NCBI RefSeq assembly: GCF_042433915.1
Contig: NZ_JBHLUN010000002.1
Span: 124,001 to 188,000, forward strand
Direction: 5' to 3'
Source of the DNA: Roseomonas elaeocarpi
GTDB taxonomy: Bacteria > Pseudomonadota > Alphaproteobacteria > Acetobacterales > Acetobacteraceae
DNA length: 64,000 nucleotides
Shown: piece by piece, positions 9,456 through 19,144 of the stretch
Layout: every line of letters starts with the position of its first letter
Numbering within the stretch: position 1 is the first letter of the stretch
The notes under the pieces: generated by a model
Databases searched by the model: none
Told to the model about the DNA's origin: nothing
What the model saw: only the letters and a program-made list of their open reading frames with translations
Translations under genes and position numbers: made by a program

Positions 9456-10355
9456 ATGAGCATGACCTCCACCGCCGTGCCGGCCACGCTGGCTCCTGCC
9501 GCGCCGCCCCGCTCCTATTCCGGCTACTGGCAGGGCGTCTGGCGTCGGCTGCGACGCGATCCGACCACACTGTTCTGCGGCATCGTGCTGATCCTGATGC
9601 TGCTGGCCATCCTCCTGGCACCCTGGATTGCGCCAGCGGACCCTTACGCGACCAGCATGATTCGCCGCCTCAAGCCCGTGGGTTTTAACGGTCACCTGCT
9701 GGGCACCGACGAGCTCGGCCGCGACATGCTGACGCGCCTGCTTTATGGTGGGCGCTACTCTTGGTTCCTTGGCATCACGCCGGTGGTGATCGCCTTCGTG
9801 GTCGGCGGTGCATTAGGGGTAGCGGCGGGCTTCGCCGGTGGCTGGCTCAACATGCTCATCATGCGCGCGACTGACGTTTTCTATGCCTTTCCGTCGGTAC
9901 TTCTGGCTGTGGCGATCAGTGGTGCGTTGGGGGCCGGTATCTTCAACGCCATGCTGTCGCTGACACTGGTGTTCATCCCGCAGATCATCCGCGTGGCCGA
10001 GACCACCACCACGGCAGTGCGCAACCTCGACTATGTGGAATCCGCACGAGCCTCGGGTGCCAGCAGCCTGACGATCGTGCGTGTGCACATCCTGCCGAAC
10101 GTGCTCGGGCCCATCTTCGTCTACGCCACCGGGCTGATCAGCGTATCCATGATCGTGGCCTCTGGCCTGTCCTTCCTGGGTCTGGGAACCAGACCGCCAG
10201 AGCCAGAGTGGGGCCTGATGCTCAACACCCTGCGCAGCGCGATCTACACGCAGCCCCTGCTCACCATGCTGCCTGGCTTCTGCATCTTCGCCACCAGCCT
10301 CTGCTTCAATCTCGTCAGCGACGGGCTGCGCAGCGCGATGGACGTCCGCGGTTAA
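9456..10355 (+). CDS. Oligopeptide-type ABC permease (DppC/OppC family)
   Basis: Partner permease of 299 residues: one N-terminal membrane segment (LFCGIVLILMLLAILLAPW), then HLLGTDELGRDMLTRLLYGG, the standard DppC junction, and a permease domain with the loop ARASGASSLTIVRVHILP. It starts 9 bases after the DppB-like gene and ends the operon. A receptor of the matching class is encoded convergently at 12535-14115. Confidence 0.94.
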   Translation: MSMTSTAVPATLAPAAPPRSYSGYWQGVWRRLRRDPTTLFCGIVLILMLLAILLAPWIAPADPYATSMIRRLKPVGFNGHLLGTDELGRDMLTRLLYGGRYSWFLGITPVVIAFVVGGALGVAAGFAGGWLNMLIMRATDVFYAFPSVLLAVAISGALGAGIFNAMLSLTLVFIPQIIRVAETTTTAVRNLDYVESARASGASSLTIVRVHILPNVLGPIFVYATGLISVSMIVASGLSFLGLGTRPPEPEWGLMLNTLRSAIYTQPLLTMLPGFCIFATSLCFNLVSDGLRSAMDVRG

Positions 10356-10763
10356 GCTTCGTACTCGCCGGCAGGCTCAGCCGCGGTGGTCCCGCGGCCG
10401 GGCGATCGGCCCACGGGCCCGTCATGAAGCCGCTTCAGTTCGAGGTCCGGCTCCCTCCGTGATATGGGAGAGCCGCGCCTCCGAGACCGATCGGGCCTGC
10501 GCCCAGGACCACAGTGCGACGGCATGTCGTCGGCGTGGGCATATGCGGGCCTGCGTTGAACTCGGTCGTCAAGCCTGGTCTTGAAGCCGTTGAAGACCGA
10601 CTCAGTGGCAGTTTCGACCTGCTCAACGCCTCGTCGTGCCCGGGGCCTCGCGAGAGGACGGGCTTGGGGGCGGCAAGGGGAGAGGCCAACCTGCCTGCCG
10701 CCCGTGGCCACCCGGGTCAAACGGCTTCCCGGCCGAAGTGGTTCGCCGGCGCTGGCGTGACGA
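10356..10763. other. Convergent intergenic region
   Basis: 408 bases between the end of the peptide permease operon and the end of the gamma-glutamyltransferase gene. A hairpin, GCCGCGG (10380-10386) pairing with CCGCGGC (10392-10398) across a 5-base loop, lies 25 bases after the permease stop and may end transcription. The short open frames here on either strand match nothing I recognise. Confidence 0.5.
10380..10398 (+). terminator. Hairpin downstream of the peptide ABC operon
   Basis: A 7-bp perfect GC stem with a TGGTC loop follows the DppC-type stop codon. It lacks a U-tract, so intrinsic termination is plausible but not certain. Confidence 0.35.
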
Positions 10764-12467
10764 TCAGATCGCGATGGCGTAGGCCGGACGACGTGGATCG
10801 GCGCCGGCCGAGATCAGGCCCGTGGCAGGATCGGTCCGCACCAGTTCCACGCAGCCGGCAACCGAGGTCCAGTCCGGCCAGTCCGCGACGGCGTGGCCGC
10901 GGGCAGTCAGTTCCCGCCGTACCTCAGTCGGGATGCGGCCTTCCAGCGCCAGCCGCCCGGGAAAGTAGTCGTGCGGAGCGGAGGACGACGGATAGGCGTA
11001 GGTGGCGAAGCGTGGCGCCTCGATGGCAGCCTGCGGCTCCATGCCGAAATGCAGAAGGTTCAGCAGCACCTGCAGCATGGCTTGCGGCTGCACGTCGTTG
11101 CCGGGCGTGCCGAAGGGCATGATGCCGCCACCGCGCAGTTCCACCATCGCGGGGCTAGGCGTCAGGCGCGGCCGCTTGCCGGGTGCGAAGCCAGCGGGAT
11201 GCGCAGGGTCCACCCGGTTCTGCGAGCCGCGGCCGGACACCAGGAAGCCCAGGCCTGGCACCAGCGGCCCGGTCCAGGATCCGTCCGAGGGTGTGGCCGA
11301 GGCGGCGTTGCCCCAACGATCCACCACGGAAACGTAGGAGGTTCCGGCCTCAATGGGCGGCTCAATCTCACGCGATACCTCGGGATCGGCATCTTCACCC
11401 AAGCCGATCAGCCGTTCCGGCATGCCCGGATGAGCACGGGCATGATCAATGGCGGCCACGCGGCGGGCAACATGCGCGTCGGACAGCATCACCTCGACCG
11501 GCACGTCCACGAAGCGCGGATCGCCCACATGGTATTCGCGGTCCGCGAAGGCGGCCTTCAGGCTTTCCGCCACCAAGTGGATGTAACCAGCGCTGTTATG
11601 GGCCAGCCCGTTCAGCCCGGCGCGCTCCACGATCCGCAACGCCTCCAGCAGCACCGGGCCCTGACACCACGGGCCGCAGCCGAGCACCCGGTGCCCTTCC
11701 CAGTTCACGCTCAGCGGTGCCTCCACCGGGGAGCGGTAGCCGGCCATATCCTCCATGGTCAGGTAGCCGCCCTCGCGCGCTTGGTAGGCCGTGATCTCCC
11801 GCGCCAGATCACCGCGGTAGAAGGCATTCCGGGCGGCTGCCAGCCCGGCCGCGCGGCCGTGCTTCGCGGCCGCACGCTCCTGCTCGATCATGTAGTCCAG
11901 GGAACGGGCAAGGTCCGCCTGCACGAACTTCTCGCCCACCGCCGGCGGCCGGCCGCCGGGCAGGAACACGGCGGCATTAGCATCCCAGCGCGCATATTCC
12001 CGCTCGTGCTTCGCGATGTTGGACGCGAGCAGCGCGTAAACCGCGAAGCCCTCGGCGGCGAAGCGCCGGGCGAAGCTTGCGACATCGCCGAAGCTCATCG
12101 TGCCGTGCCGCTCCAGGGCGGTGATCCAGGCATCGGGCGCCGCCGGCACCACGGTGCGCAGAACCCCGGGCGGCATCTTACCACCGTGCTTTTCCCGAAA
12201 CAGGTCGGGCGGGATCGAGGCGGGCCAGGTGCCCAGGCCGGCGATGGTTTCCACCCGCCCGTCCGCCATGCGGATCATGATGGGCGCGACGCCGGCGACG
12301 CTGACGATGTCGGGCTGCAGCACGCCCAGCGCGATGCCCGCTGCGCAGGCGGCATCCACCGCGTTGCCGCCAGCCTCCAGCACGGAGAAGCCGGCGGAGG
12401 CCGCGAGGTAATGGCCAGCGGCGACGGCGTGACGCGTGCCGGTGATGGTGGGACGGGTCTGGATCAT
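10764..12467 (-). CDS. ggt: Gamma-glutamyltransferase family protein
   Basis: Cleaves or transfers the gamma-glutamyl group of glutathione and related compounds. The 567-residue precursor is expected to self-cleave before Thr376, in GTSYVSVVDRWGNAAS, which matches the family's TTHxSVVD site. Other family segments include HYLAASAGFSVLEAGGNAVDAA at the N-terminus and TPSPAMVELRGGGIMPFGTPGN in the small subunit. No signal peptide is visible, so it may be cytoplasmic, unlike E. coli Ggt. It follows a peptide-type receptor gene by 67 bases on the same strand, suggesting use of imported gamma-glutamyl peptides. Confidence 0.92.
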   Translation of the reverse strand: MIQTRPTITGTRHAVAAGHYLAASAGFSVLEAGGNAVDAACAAGIALGVLQPDIVSVAGVAPIMIRMADGRVETIAGLGTWPASIPPDLFREKHGGKMPPGVLRTVVPAAPDAWITALERHGTMSFGDVASFARRFAAEGFAVYALLASNIAKHEREYARWDANAAVFLPGGRPPAVGEKFVQADLARSLDYMIEQERAAAKHGRAAGLAAARNAFYRGDLAREITAYQAREGGYLTMEDMAGYRSPVEAPLSVNWEGHRVLGCGPWCQGPVLLEALRIVERAGLNGLAHNSAGYIHLVAESLKAAFADREYHVGDPRFVDVPVEVMLSDAHVARRVAAIDHARAHPGMPERLIGLGEDADPEVSREIEPPIEAGTSYVSVVDRWGNAASATPSDGSWTGPLVPGLGFLVSGRGSQNRVDPAHPAGFAPGKRPRLTPSPAMVELRGGGIMPFGTPGNDVQPQAMLQVLLNLLHFGMEPQAAIEAPRFATYAYPSSSAPHDYFPGRLALEGRIPTEVRRELTARGHAVADWPDWTSVAGCVELVRTDPATGLISAGADPRRPAYAIAI

Positions 12468-12534
12468 CGGGCAGGGGCTTTCCTGTTCATGTCGTTGCTG
12501 CCTTCTTGGTTCGGGCTGCGTAGTCGGATCAGCG

Positions 12535-14115
12535 TCATGGGGCGGGTTCCACGTCCATGGCGCGGAAATGCCCGCCGCCGCGCTGGGGCACGCGGAAGCG
12601 GCTGCTGTAGGCCACCACGTCCACCTGGCGGTGCAGCGGCAGCAGGGCGACGTCGCTGAAGCCTATGTCCGCCGCTTCGGTCAGCAGCGCCTCGCGCTGC
12701 GCAGGGTCGATGGTGCGGGTCGCCTTCTGCACCAGCGCGTCGAGCGCCGGGTTGCGGTAGCCGCCCCGATTGCTGGACCGGTCCTCCATCCGCGTTGGCG
12801 TGACCAGATGATTGCGGAAGGCGCCGCTCGGCTCCCCTGTTTCGAGCGGCCAGATATAGGTGAACATGCTGAACTCGCGCCGATTGGCGCGCCCCACCCA
12901 GACGGCGTGCGGCATCACCTCCGGCTGCGCGCTGATGCCGGCGCGGGTCAGCATCTGCGCCACGGCCTGGCATATGGCGGCATCGTTGACGAAGCGGTCG
13001 TTCTGGCACTGCAGGGTCAGGCGGAACCCGTCCGGGAAGCCCGCCTCAGCCAGCAGCCGGTGTGCCCCCTGGGGGTCCGCCCGCAGCGCCGGCAGCCGGT
13101 CGGAATAGCCGTACTCCCCCGGCATCATGTACTGGTTGGTGGCGATGGCGTGGCCCTGCATGATGCGTCCCACGATCGCCTGCCGGTCGATGGCCAGGTT
13201 GATGGCCTGTCGCACCTTGAGGTTCCTCAGCGGGTTGGAGGTCAGGAGCCGACCGTCCGACGCCGTGATGCCGGGCGGCACACGGTCCGTGACGTCCAGC
13301 ATGAAGCCGATCGCATCCGGCGAAGGATTTTCGGTGATGCGAAAACGCGGGTCCTCGGTGATGCGGGCAACGTCTCCCACCGGCACGCGATCGATGGCGT
13401 CGACGTCGCCCGCTGACAACGCGGCGACACGGGCGGCGGGCACGCGGATGAAGCGGATCTGCACCCTCTCCCAGTCGGGCACACCGCCCCAGTAGGCATC
13501 GTTGCGCACCAGCGAGATGGACTGTCCACGGTTCCACGATATCAGCCGGTAAGGTCCGGTGCCGATCGCCGCTCTGCCGGTGTTGTAGCTCTCGGTGGGT
13601 GCACCCTCCCCGTTCTTGCGGGACAGTATGGCGATGGCCGAGAGGTTCACCGGCAGCAGTGGCTCCGGCTCGGCGGTGTGCAGGCGCAGCGTCAGCGCGT
13701 CCACGACCTCGACCTTGTTCAAGGTGCCGAGATAGAGATTGAAGGAGGACGGGTTGTTGGGAACATCGGGCACCCGTGCCAGCGAGTAGGCCACGTCCTC
13801 CGCCGTCAGCGGCGTGCCGTCGTGGAACAGCACTCCCGGCCGCAGCCGGAACTCCCAGGTTGTGTCGTCCAGCGCAACCCAGGAACGGGCGAGGCCGGGC
13901 ATCGGCTTCTGCTGGGCGTCCATGCGAACCAGCCCTTCGAACAGGTGAGGCGCGAAGGCCCGATTGCCGCCGTAGTTGTGGTAGTGCGGGTCGAGGGAAC
14001 TCGGCTCCAGCGCCAGTCCCAGGCGCAGCTCCGCGGCCCCTGCCAGCAACGGCATCAGGTCCACAAGGGCGATGCAGAGCAGGCCAAGGCTCCGCAACAT
14101 GCTTCGCGGCGCCAT
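12535..14115 (-). CDS. ABC peptide-type substrate-binding protein (SBP family 5)
   Basis: A 526-residue periplasmic receptor of the DppA/OppA/GsiB class. It has a Sec signal ending around LLAGAAE, then LEPSSLDPHYHNYGG, AWRPVLFHDGTPLTAEDV-like sequence, and NDAYWGGVPDWERVQIRFI. The ATG at 14115 shares one base with the upstream gene's stop (TGATG), which decides the start; an in-frame ATG at 14100 is a weaker alternative. It has no adjacent permease genes, but the receptor-less permease/ATPase operon at 6424-10355 is the obvious partner. Confidence 0.9.
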   Translation of the reverse strand: MAPRSMLRSLGLLCIALVDLMPLLAGAAELRLGLALEPSSLDPHYHNYGGNRAFAPHLFEGLVRMDAQQKPMPGLARSWVALDDTTWEFRLRPGVLFHDGTPLTAEDVAYSLARVPDVPNNPSSFNLYLGTLNKVEVVDALTLRLHTAEPEPLLPVNLSAIAILSRKNGEGAPTESYNTGRAAIGTGPYRLISWNRGQSISLVRNDAYWGGVPDWERVQIRFIRVPAARVAALSAGDVDAIDRVPVGDVARITEDPRFRITENPSPDAIGFMLDVTDRVPPGITASDGRLLTSNPLRNLKVRQAINLAIDRQAIVGRIMQGHAIATNQYMMPGEYGYSDRLPALRADPQGAHRLLAEAGFPDGFRLTLQCQNDRFVNDAAICQAVAQMLTRAGISAQPEVMPHAVWVGRANRREFSMFTYIWPLETGEPSGAFRNHLVTPTRMEDRSSNRGGYRNPALDALVQKATRTIDPAQREALLTEAADIGFSDVALLPLHRQVDVVAYSSRFRVPQRGGGHFRAMDVEPAP

Positions 14116-15140
14116 CAGTCGAGCTTCGCGCCGGATTTGCGAACCACCGTGGCCCAACGTGCGATCTCGACCTGCATGAAGTCTCCGAAAGCCTGGGCGC
14201 TGGAACTTTGTGGCCGCATGCCCGCCGTGATGATGGCCTTGCGGAACGCCTCGGACTCGGTGATCTGCTGAATCGCTCGGCTGACACTTCGGACGATCTC
14301 AGGCGGCGTGCCAGCAGGTGCGACGAAGCCGAGCCAGCCGCTCGCCTCGTAGGCTGGATATCCCGCCTCCGCGAAGCTCGGCACATCGGGCAGCAGGGGA
14401 TCGCGAGTCTGACCGGTGGTAGCCAGCGCGCGCATCTGGCCGCTCATGACCGACGGCAGCACGGCGTTGATCGTGTTAAAGGTCATATTAACCTGGCCGC
14501 CAAGCGTGTCGGTGATGGCGGCCGGGCTGCCGCGATAGGGAACATGCACGATGTCCACCCCGGCGGTCATGCGAAACAGCTCTCCCGCCATGTGGGTCGA
14601 GCTGCCGCTCCCGGCCGAGGCCCAGGTGAGCATGCCGGGCTGCGCCTTCGCAGCGGCGACAACATCAGCCACGGAGCGGAACGGTGAGTCGAATTTGACT
14701 GCCAGGGCGCAATCATTCGAAGCACCGAGACCCAGAGGTGCGAAGTCCTTCAGCGGATCGTACGCGACGTTAGGCATCAACACGGGCGAGATGGCCAGGG
14801 AGGAGGAATTGACGACGCCGAGCGTGTAGCCGTCCTTGGGTGCCTTCGCGATCAGGTCTGTGCCCAGCGTGCCGCCGGCGCCGGCGCGGTTCTCGACGAC
14901 GACAGGTTGCTGCCACAGGAGCTCCAGCTTCTGTGCGAGGATGCGGCCTAAAATGTCCTGACCAGCACCCGGTGCCGCGGGCACGATCAGCCGCACGGGT
15001 CGGTTAGGGTACGACCGTGCCTCAGGGGTTCCCTGCGCCGCTGCAACGGCTGGCGCAGCCACTGCGCCGAGTAGTGCTAAAACTGACCTACGGGCTATCG
15101 ATGGCGCCGGTGGTTGCAAGTCACGCTCTGCTCGGTTCAT
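14115..15140 (-). CDS. Bug-family tricarboxylate transport receptor (TctC-like)
   Basis: Periplasmic receptor of a tripartite tricarboxylate transporter. The 341-residue protein has a leader with ARRSVLALLGAVAAPAVAAA (signal, possibly twin-arginine), then YPNRPVRLIVPAAPGAGQD, the characteristic Bug first strand, and later FKYVPYRG-like VHVPYRGSPAAITDTLGGQV. It is the first gene of a three-gene run with the peptide receptor and gamma-glutamyltransferase. tctA and tctB lie upstream on the same strand but are separated by 1.1 kb. Confidence 0.92.
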   Translation of the reverse strand: MNRAERDLQPPAPSIARRSVLALLGAVAAPAVAAAQGTPEARSYPNRPVRLIVPAAPGAGQDILGRILAQKLELLWQQPVVVENRAGAGGTLGTDLIAKAPKDGYTLGVVNSSSLAISPVLMPNVAYDPLKDFAPLGLGASNDCALAVKFDSPFRSVADVVAAAKAQPGMLTWASAGSGSSTHMAGELFRMTAGVDIVHVPYRGSPAAITDTLGGQVNMTFNTINAVLPSVMSGQMRALATTGQTRDPLLPDVPSFAEAGYPAYEASGWLGFVAPAGTPPEIVRSVSRAIQQITESEAFRKAIITAGMRPQSSSAQAFGDFMQVEIARWATVVRKSGAKLD

Positions 15141-16237
15141 ACGGTTTCAAGCCCCCTTTAGGAGTGTCCCGCGCCCCGGTGTTCCTTCCTCAGTCCGCCG
15201 CCTTGATGGCGATCTCTGCAGTTCTAATCAGAGCTACCAAATTTTTTACTTGCTCGCTCTGCATGATCGATCAGGTACCAATGGGTGAGGATGAGTACCC
15301 CTTCAGCATCCCGCACGCTTGATCGCTGCTCGAGCCGCAGCATGCGCCATCTTCAATGATACCTTGCATTCATAATTTTCCGCATGTCATTCCTGAGAGT
15401 TGTGACTTAGTTTGCATGGTGCCTGCTCGGTGATGCCAGTTCAAAGCCTTCTGGGTGGCGATGCGTGAGGATCAGCACCGGCGCTGCCGAGGTTCTCGCC
15501 ACATACCAGAGCGATTCAGCGATCGCGACCGTCCGGTCAGCCCGGCACCTAGAACTGCGGATCTCCTTAGGCTCAAGGCACCAGTACAGTCGGGAAGATC
15601 TGCCGAGTACCAAGATTTTACCTGCACAGTCACAAACGCGGTCGCCGGAAGTAGAGCGCCCGCCAGCGCGCGCCCCCCTCGTGACGCCGTGAGCGCTGGT
15701 GGACTATCTATTCCAAGCTTTGAAATAGCGATGAGTGAGCGGGAAGACAGATCGAACGCCAGACCTAAGCCGAACTTTTCAAGCTGATTTTATGGCCAGG
15801 AATGCTCTGTGCGGCGGCTGTCGGCCGCGTTATGGTTGATTATGGTGACCTGCAGGCTAAGTCGTAGCGCAGACGCTGCACCTGATGAATTCCCTGCTTT
15901 TAACAGGAGTATCAGGATTTTGATTTCTACATACTCGAGATTATCGCATCAGCGTTCGCTAGCGCCTGATCCGAACGTGCGCGTCGGGTGGGTGGACACG
16001 CGTGTGAGCCTTTGTTGGAGTAGCTTGGGAGGAGCCAGGCACGAGGCACAGGAAGGCGCTCTCCGCTTTGACCGCCGGCCGTGATGCCATCTCGGCCGCG
16101 CATGCCAGAAGCCGCCTCTAACCCCACCCCGCCCGCCCGCGCGCCAATGCCGGGCTACGGAGGTCAGGGAAAATTGCGGGTCGCTGTCGGTCGGCAACCT
16201 CCCTGGCAGGAAGGTTGCCGGTCGTGTTCGAAACGCG
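15141..16237. other. 1.1-kb interval without a supported gene
   Basis: This stretch separates tctA from the Bug receptor gene. It is visibly richer in A/T than its surroundings (for example ATTTTTTACTTGC near 15241 and TTCATAATTTTC near 15370). Neither strand has a convincing protein. A short minus-strand frame (stop at 15192-15194) ending LVALIRTAEIAIKAAD has the feel of the last helix of an IclR-type regulator but is too short to claim. It may be a decayed regulator gene plus the receptor promoter. Confidence 0.5.
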
Positions 16238-17770
16238 TCAGGCAACGACGTCGGTGGGTGGTGCCGGCAGGCGGGAGCCGCTTCCAAACCGTGCCCGGAT
16301 CGCGAAGTAGCTCTGTGCCATCAACAGGATCGCGATCACGGCCAGGATCGTGCCGCTGATGGGGTGTCGGGCGAAAACGGTAAGGTCTCCGCGCGAGAGC
16401 AACATGGCACGGCGGAAGTTCTCCTCAACCATGGGCCCCAGCACGTATCCAAGCAGGATGGGAGCGATTGGAAAGTCCAGTGCCATGAAGATTGCACCGA
16501 AGATGCCGAAAGCGAGCACTTCGTAGATGGCAAACACGTCGTTGTTCACGGAATAAGCGCCGATTGCGATGAAGAACACGGCGGATGGAAACAGAAAACG
16601 ATACGGCACCTGGAGAAGCTTCACCCAGATGCCGATCATCGGCACGTTCAGCACGATCAGCATAATGTTGCCGACCCAGAAGCTCGCGATCAGGCCCCAG
16701 AAAATGTCGGGGTGCTCGGTCAGGAGCCGCGGGCCCGGCTGAATGCCATGAATCAAGAGCGCGCCCAGCAGCAGTGCCATGACCGCATCGCCGGGAATGC
16801 CCAGGCTCATGGTCGGGATGAAGTCGACCTGCGTCTTCGAGTGCGATGCTGCTTCAGGGGCGGCGACGCCTGCGATCATGCCCGTGCCAAACTTCTCCGG
16901 TGTCCGTGACACCTTCTGTTCCAGCGCGTAGGCGATGAAGGTGGTGATCGTCGGGCCGGTCCCGGGCATCGCGCCGAACAATGTTCCCACCAGGGTACCG
17001 CGCAGCATTGGAAAGAAAGCTTCCCGGACTTCGGTTTTGCTGGGTCGCATGTCGCTCAGCTTAACCGCACGCAGGCTGCTGACGTGCTTCATTCGGTTCA
17101 CGTGACGCAGGAAGTCTGCGATGCCGAAGACACCCATGGCAATCGACACCAATTCCATGCCGTCGGAGAGTTCCGCTATGCCGAAGGTGAACCTCTGCTG
17201 CCCCGTCTGAACGTCCGTGCCGACGGTGCTCAGAAGCAGGCCTATCACGGTCATGCCGAAGCCTTTGATCGGTGAGCCGCGCGACATGGTGGCTCCGGCA
17301 ACCAAGCCCAGAAGCATGATCGAGAAGAGTTCCGTCGGTCCAAACTTGAACGCGACGGAAACCAGCAGCGGTGATGCGAACACCATGACGAGGATGCCGA
17401 AGGAGGCGGCGAAGAAGGACGATAGCATCGTCAGGCCCAGCGCCGTCCCGCCTTTGCCCTTCCGGGTCATCGGGTAGCCGTCGAGGCAGGTGATGGCATG
17501 GGGTGGGTGCGACGGCAGGTTCAGCAGGATGGCGCCGATAGCCCCGCCATACTGAGAGCCATAGAAAATGCCGGCGAGCATCAGGATCGCCGGAACGGGC
17601 TGCATGGGATAGGTCAGTGGCAGCAGCATGGAGATGGCCGTGAGGGCACCAGTTCCCGGCAGAACGCCGATCAAGTTGCCAACAAGGACACCGACGAAGC
17701 ACCAGAGGAGATTGTGGGGCTCGAGAGCAAGACCAAAGCCGTAGCCGAGGTCCATCACGGACTGCCACAT
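16238..17770 (-). CDS. tctA: Tripartite tricarboxylate transporter, large membrane subunit
   Basis: The 12-helix permease of a TTT system, 510 residues. Diagnostic motifs: GVLVGNLIGVLPGTGALTAI near the N-terminus, YGGAIGAILLNLPSHP, and the repeat GTLFGAMPGTGPTITTF in the second half. The ATG at 17770 overlaps the tctB stop by one base (TGATG); the frame extends 48 bases further upstream inside tctB but the coupled start is preferred. Substrate is set by a Bug receptor, most likely the one at 14115-15140. Confidence 0.95.
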   Translation of the reverse strand: MWQSVMDLGYGFGLALEPHNLLWCFVGVLVGNLIGVLPGTGALTAISMLLPLTYPMQPVPAILMLAGIFYGSQYGGAIGAILLNLPSHPPHAITCLDGYPMTRKGKGGTALGLTMLSSFFAASFGILVMVFASPLLVSVAFKFGPTELFSIMLLGLVAGATMSRGSPIKGFGMTVIGLLLSTVGTDVQTGQQRFTFGIAELSDGMELVSIAMGVFGIADFLRHVNRMKHVSSLRAVKLSDMRPSKTEVREAFFPMLRGTLVGTLFGAMPGTGPTITTFIAYALEQKVSRTPEKFGTGMIAGVAAPEAASHSKTQVDFIPTMSLGIPGDAVMALLLGALLIHGIQPGPRLLTEHPDIFWGLIASFWVGNIMLIVLNVPMIGIWVKLLQVPYRFLFPSAVFFIAIGAYSVNNDVFAIYEVLAFGIFGAIFMALDFPIAPILLGYVLGPMVEENFRRAMLLSRGDLTVFARHPISGTILAVIAILLMAQSYFAIRARFGSGSRLPAPPTDVVA

Positions 17771-18264
17771 CAGATCGTCCCCTGACTGAACAGGGAGAAG
17801 GGAATTCCCAAGCCCCACCAGAAGATTACGACACCCGCCACAGTGATGGCGGCCGCGAGGGAGAGTGCGGCAAGAAGGCTGTTTTCGCGGTCACCCAGTG
17901 CAGCAACAAACACACAGGTGAAGGTGGCCGGCACCAATCCCGTGAGCTTTGCCAGGAACGCGAAGGCTAGCACGGAAACAGAGATACAGATCCATCCGCG
18001 CCATTCGGGCGGATGCTGTGCTGCGGCCGTGGCTGGGCGGCCGTGGCGGGCATTGCGCACAAAGTTACTGCTGATCAGCACCAGTCCTGTGAGCGCGAGG
18101 ATGAGACCGAGACATACGGGAAAGAAGCCTGGCCCCATCCGGGTAAAGGTGCCGATCCGGTAACTTTGAGCCTGATAAGCGGCAGCCAAGCCCAGCACGA
18201 TGAGTATCGATCCGCTGGTATAGTCCTTGAACCTGCTGCTCGTGAGAATGCCTGTCAGGAGCAT
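17770..18264 (-). CDS. tctB: Tripartite tricarboxylate transporter, small membrane subunit
   Basis: A 164-residue protein with four hydrophobic segments: FKDYTSGSILIVLGLAAAYQ at the N-terminus, then GTFTRMGPGFFPVCLGLILAL, which is the TctB hallmark (RMGPGFFP), and two C-terminal helices. It is translationally coupled to tctA by a one-base overlap. Confidence 0.92.
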   Translation of the reverse strand: MLLTGILTSSRFKDYTSGSILIVLGLAAAYQAQSYRIGTFTRMGPGFFPVCLGLILALTGLVLISSNFVRNARHGRPATAAAQHPPEWRGWICISVSVLAFAFLAKLTGLVPATFTCVFVAALGDRENSLLAALSLAAAITVAGVVIFWWGLGIPFSLFSQGTI

Positions 18265-18581
18265 CCCCCCTCCCCTCTTGTTCCTATTGTTCTTTTTCCG
18301 TATTCGCGCGAGCGAGGTTTACTCCACCATCAGGCGAAATGATCCGAGGAAGGATGTTGCCAGCGAATACGGCGTCAGCTGGAGGGTGGACTTCGGTGCA
18401 GCTACTCCGCAAGACCTGCACTGAGAATGACATGAAAGGTTTCGCATTTTTTATTTTAGCAAGAGGAGCACTTCATGATTCAAAAGCCAAAGGCGGTGCG
18501 GACACTTGGACTTCCCAGGCTGCTGCTGAGGTGATTCAAAGGTGCTTTGGCAAGGTAGCGTTAGGTGGTCTGGAGTGACTG
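18265..18581. other. Intergenic region between tctB and IS5 remnant
   Basis: About 317 bases holding the presumed tctBA promoter (reading leftward) and the left edge of the IS remnant. GAGGTGATTCAAAGG near 18528 is a candidate left terminal sequence of the element. Small plus-strand frames here match nothing I know. Confidence 0.4.
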
Positions 18582-18920
18582 GTGCTGAGCGATGCGGCAT
18601 GGGAGTGGACGGCGCCGCTGATCTTCGGGCGGCTAGATCAGAGAGGCTCGACGGAGCGCAACAATTGGATGTTCGTTGAGGGCATGCTGTGGAGCGTGCG
18701 ATCAGAGGCACCTTGGCGTGATCCTCCACAGATATTCGGCGAGTGGCACTGCGTGTTCGGTCGCTTCATCTGCTAGAGAGAGGTGTCTGACAGCGCCTCT
18801 TTGAGGCCACGCCAGACGATCCGGATTTCGAGTACCTGACAGTGGACAGCACCATCGTCCGCGCTCATCAGCACGCGGCGGAAGACGCCGGGGATTTACA
18901 TCGCTTAGGCACGCGCAACC
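18582..18920 (+). pseudogene. IS5-family transposase remnant
   Basis: Two adjacent frames carry successive parts of an IS5-type transposase. The first (18582-18773) reads LSDAAWEWTAPLI and later VRSEAPWRDPPQIFGEWHCV, the usual N-terminal helix region, and ends at TAG. The second, in another frame from 18791, reads QRLFEATPDDPDFEYLTVDST, then IVRAHQHAAEDAG, including the first catalytic Asp (VDST). The gap between has stops where conserved Trp codons belong (TGG to TAG and TGG to TGA) plus a frameshift. The C-terminal half with the other catalytic residues is absent, so it is inactive. Confidence 0.85.
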
Positions 18921-19144
18921 TCGCCACCGCTATGACCTAAGGAAGCACGCTGTCGGGTGAGCAGCATGCCGTGAGGGTGCGAGTGGCGGTTCGAACCATC
19001 GCGGATCTGCACCTCGATGCCAAGCTGCTGCACCCAGCCCAGGCCACCGAAGTCTGCCAACTCTGCGATGGATGACGTGTCCCTTAGCCACCTACCTTGC
19101 AGGGCCGCAGCATCTCCTTCAGCATCTGTGGCGAGGGAGATGGA

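Noticed and set aside
10514..11122. Plus-strand frame in the 10.4-10.8 kb interval extending into ggt
   Set aside because: No motifs, mostly Arg/Pro/Ser, and two thirds of it is antisense to ggt.
10893..12659. 588-codon plus-strand frame opposite gamma-glutamyltransferase
   Set aside because: Antisense to an unambiguous enzyme with its catalytic motif; no family resemblance or ribosome-binding site.
18885..18905. Shared 15-mer GGATTTACATCGCTT at 18.9 and 42.1 kb, possible mobile-element end
   Set aside because: A few exact 15-mer matches are expected by chance in a window of this size, and no flanking similarity accompanies it.
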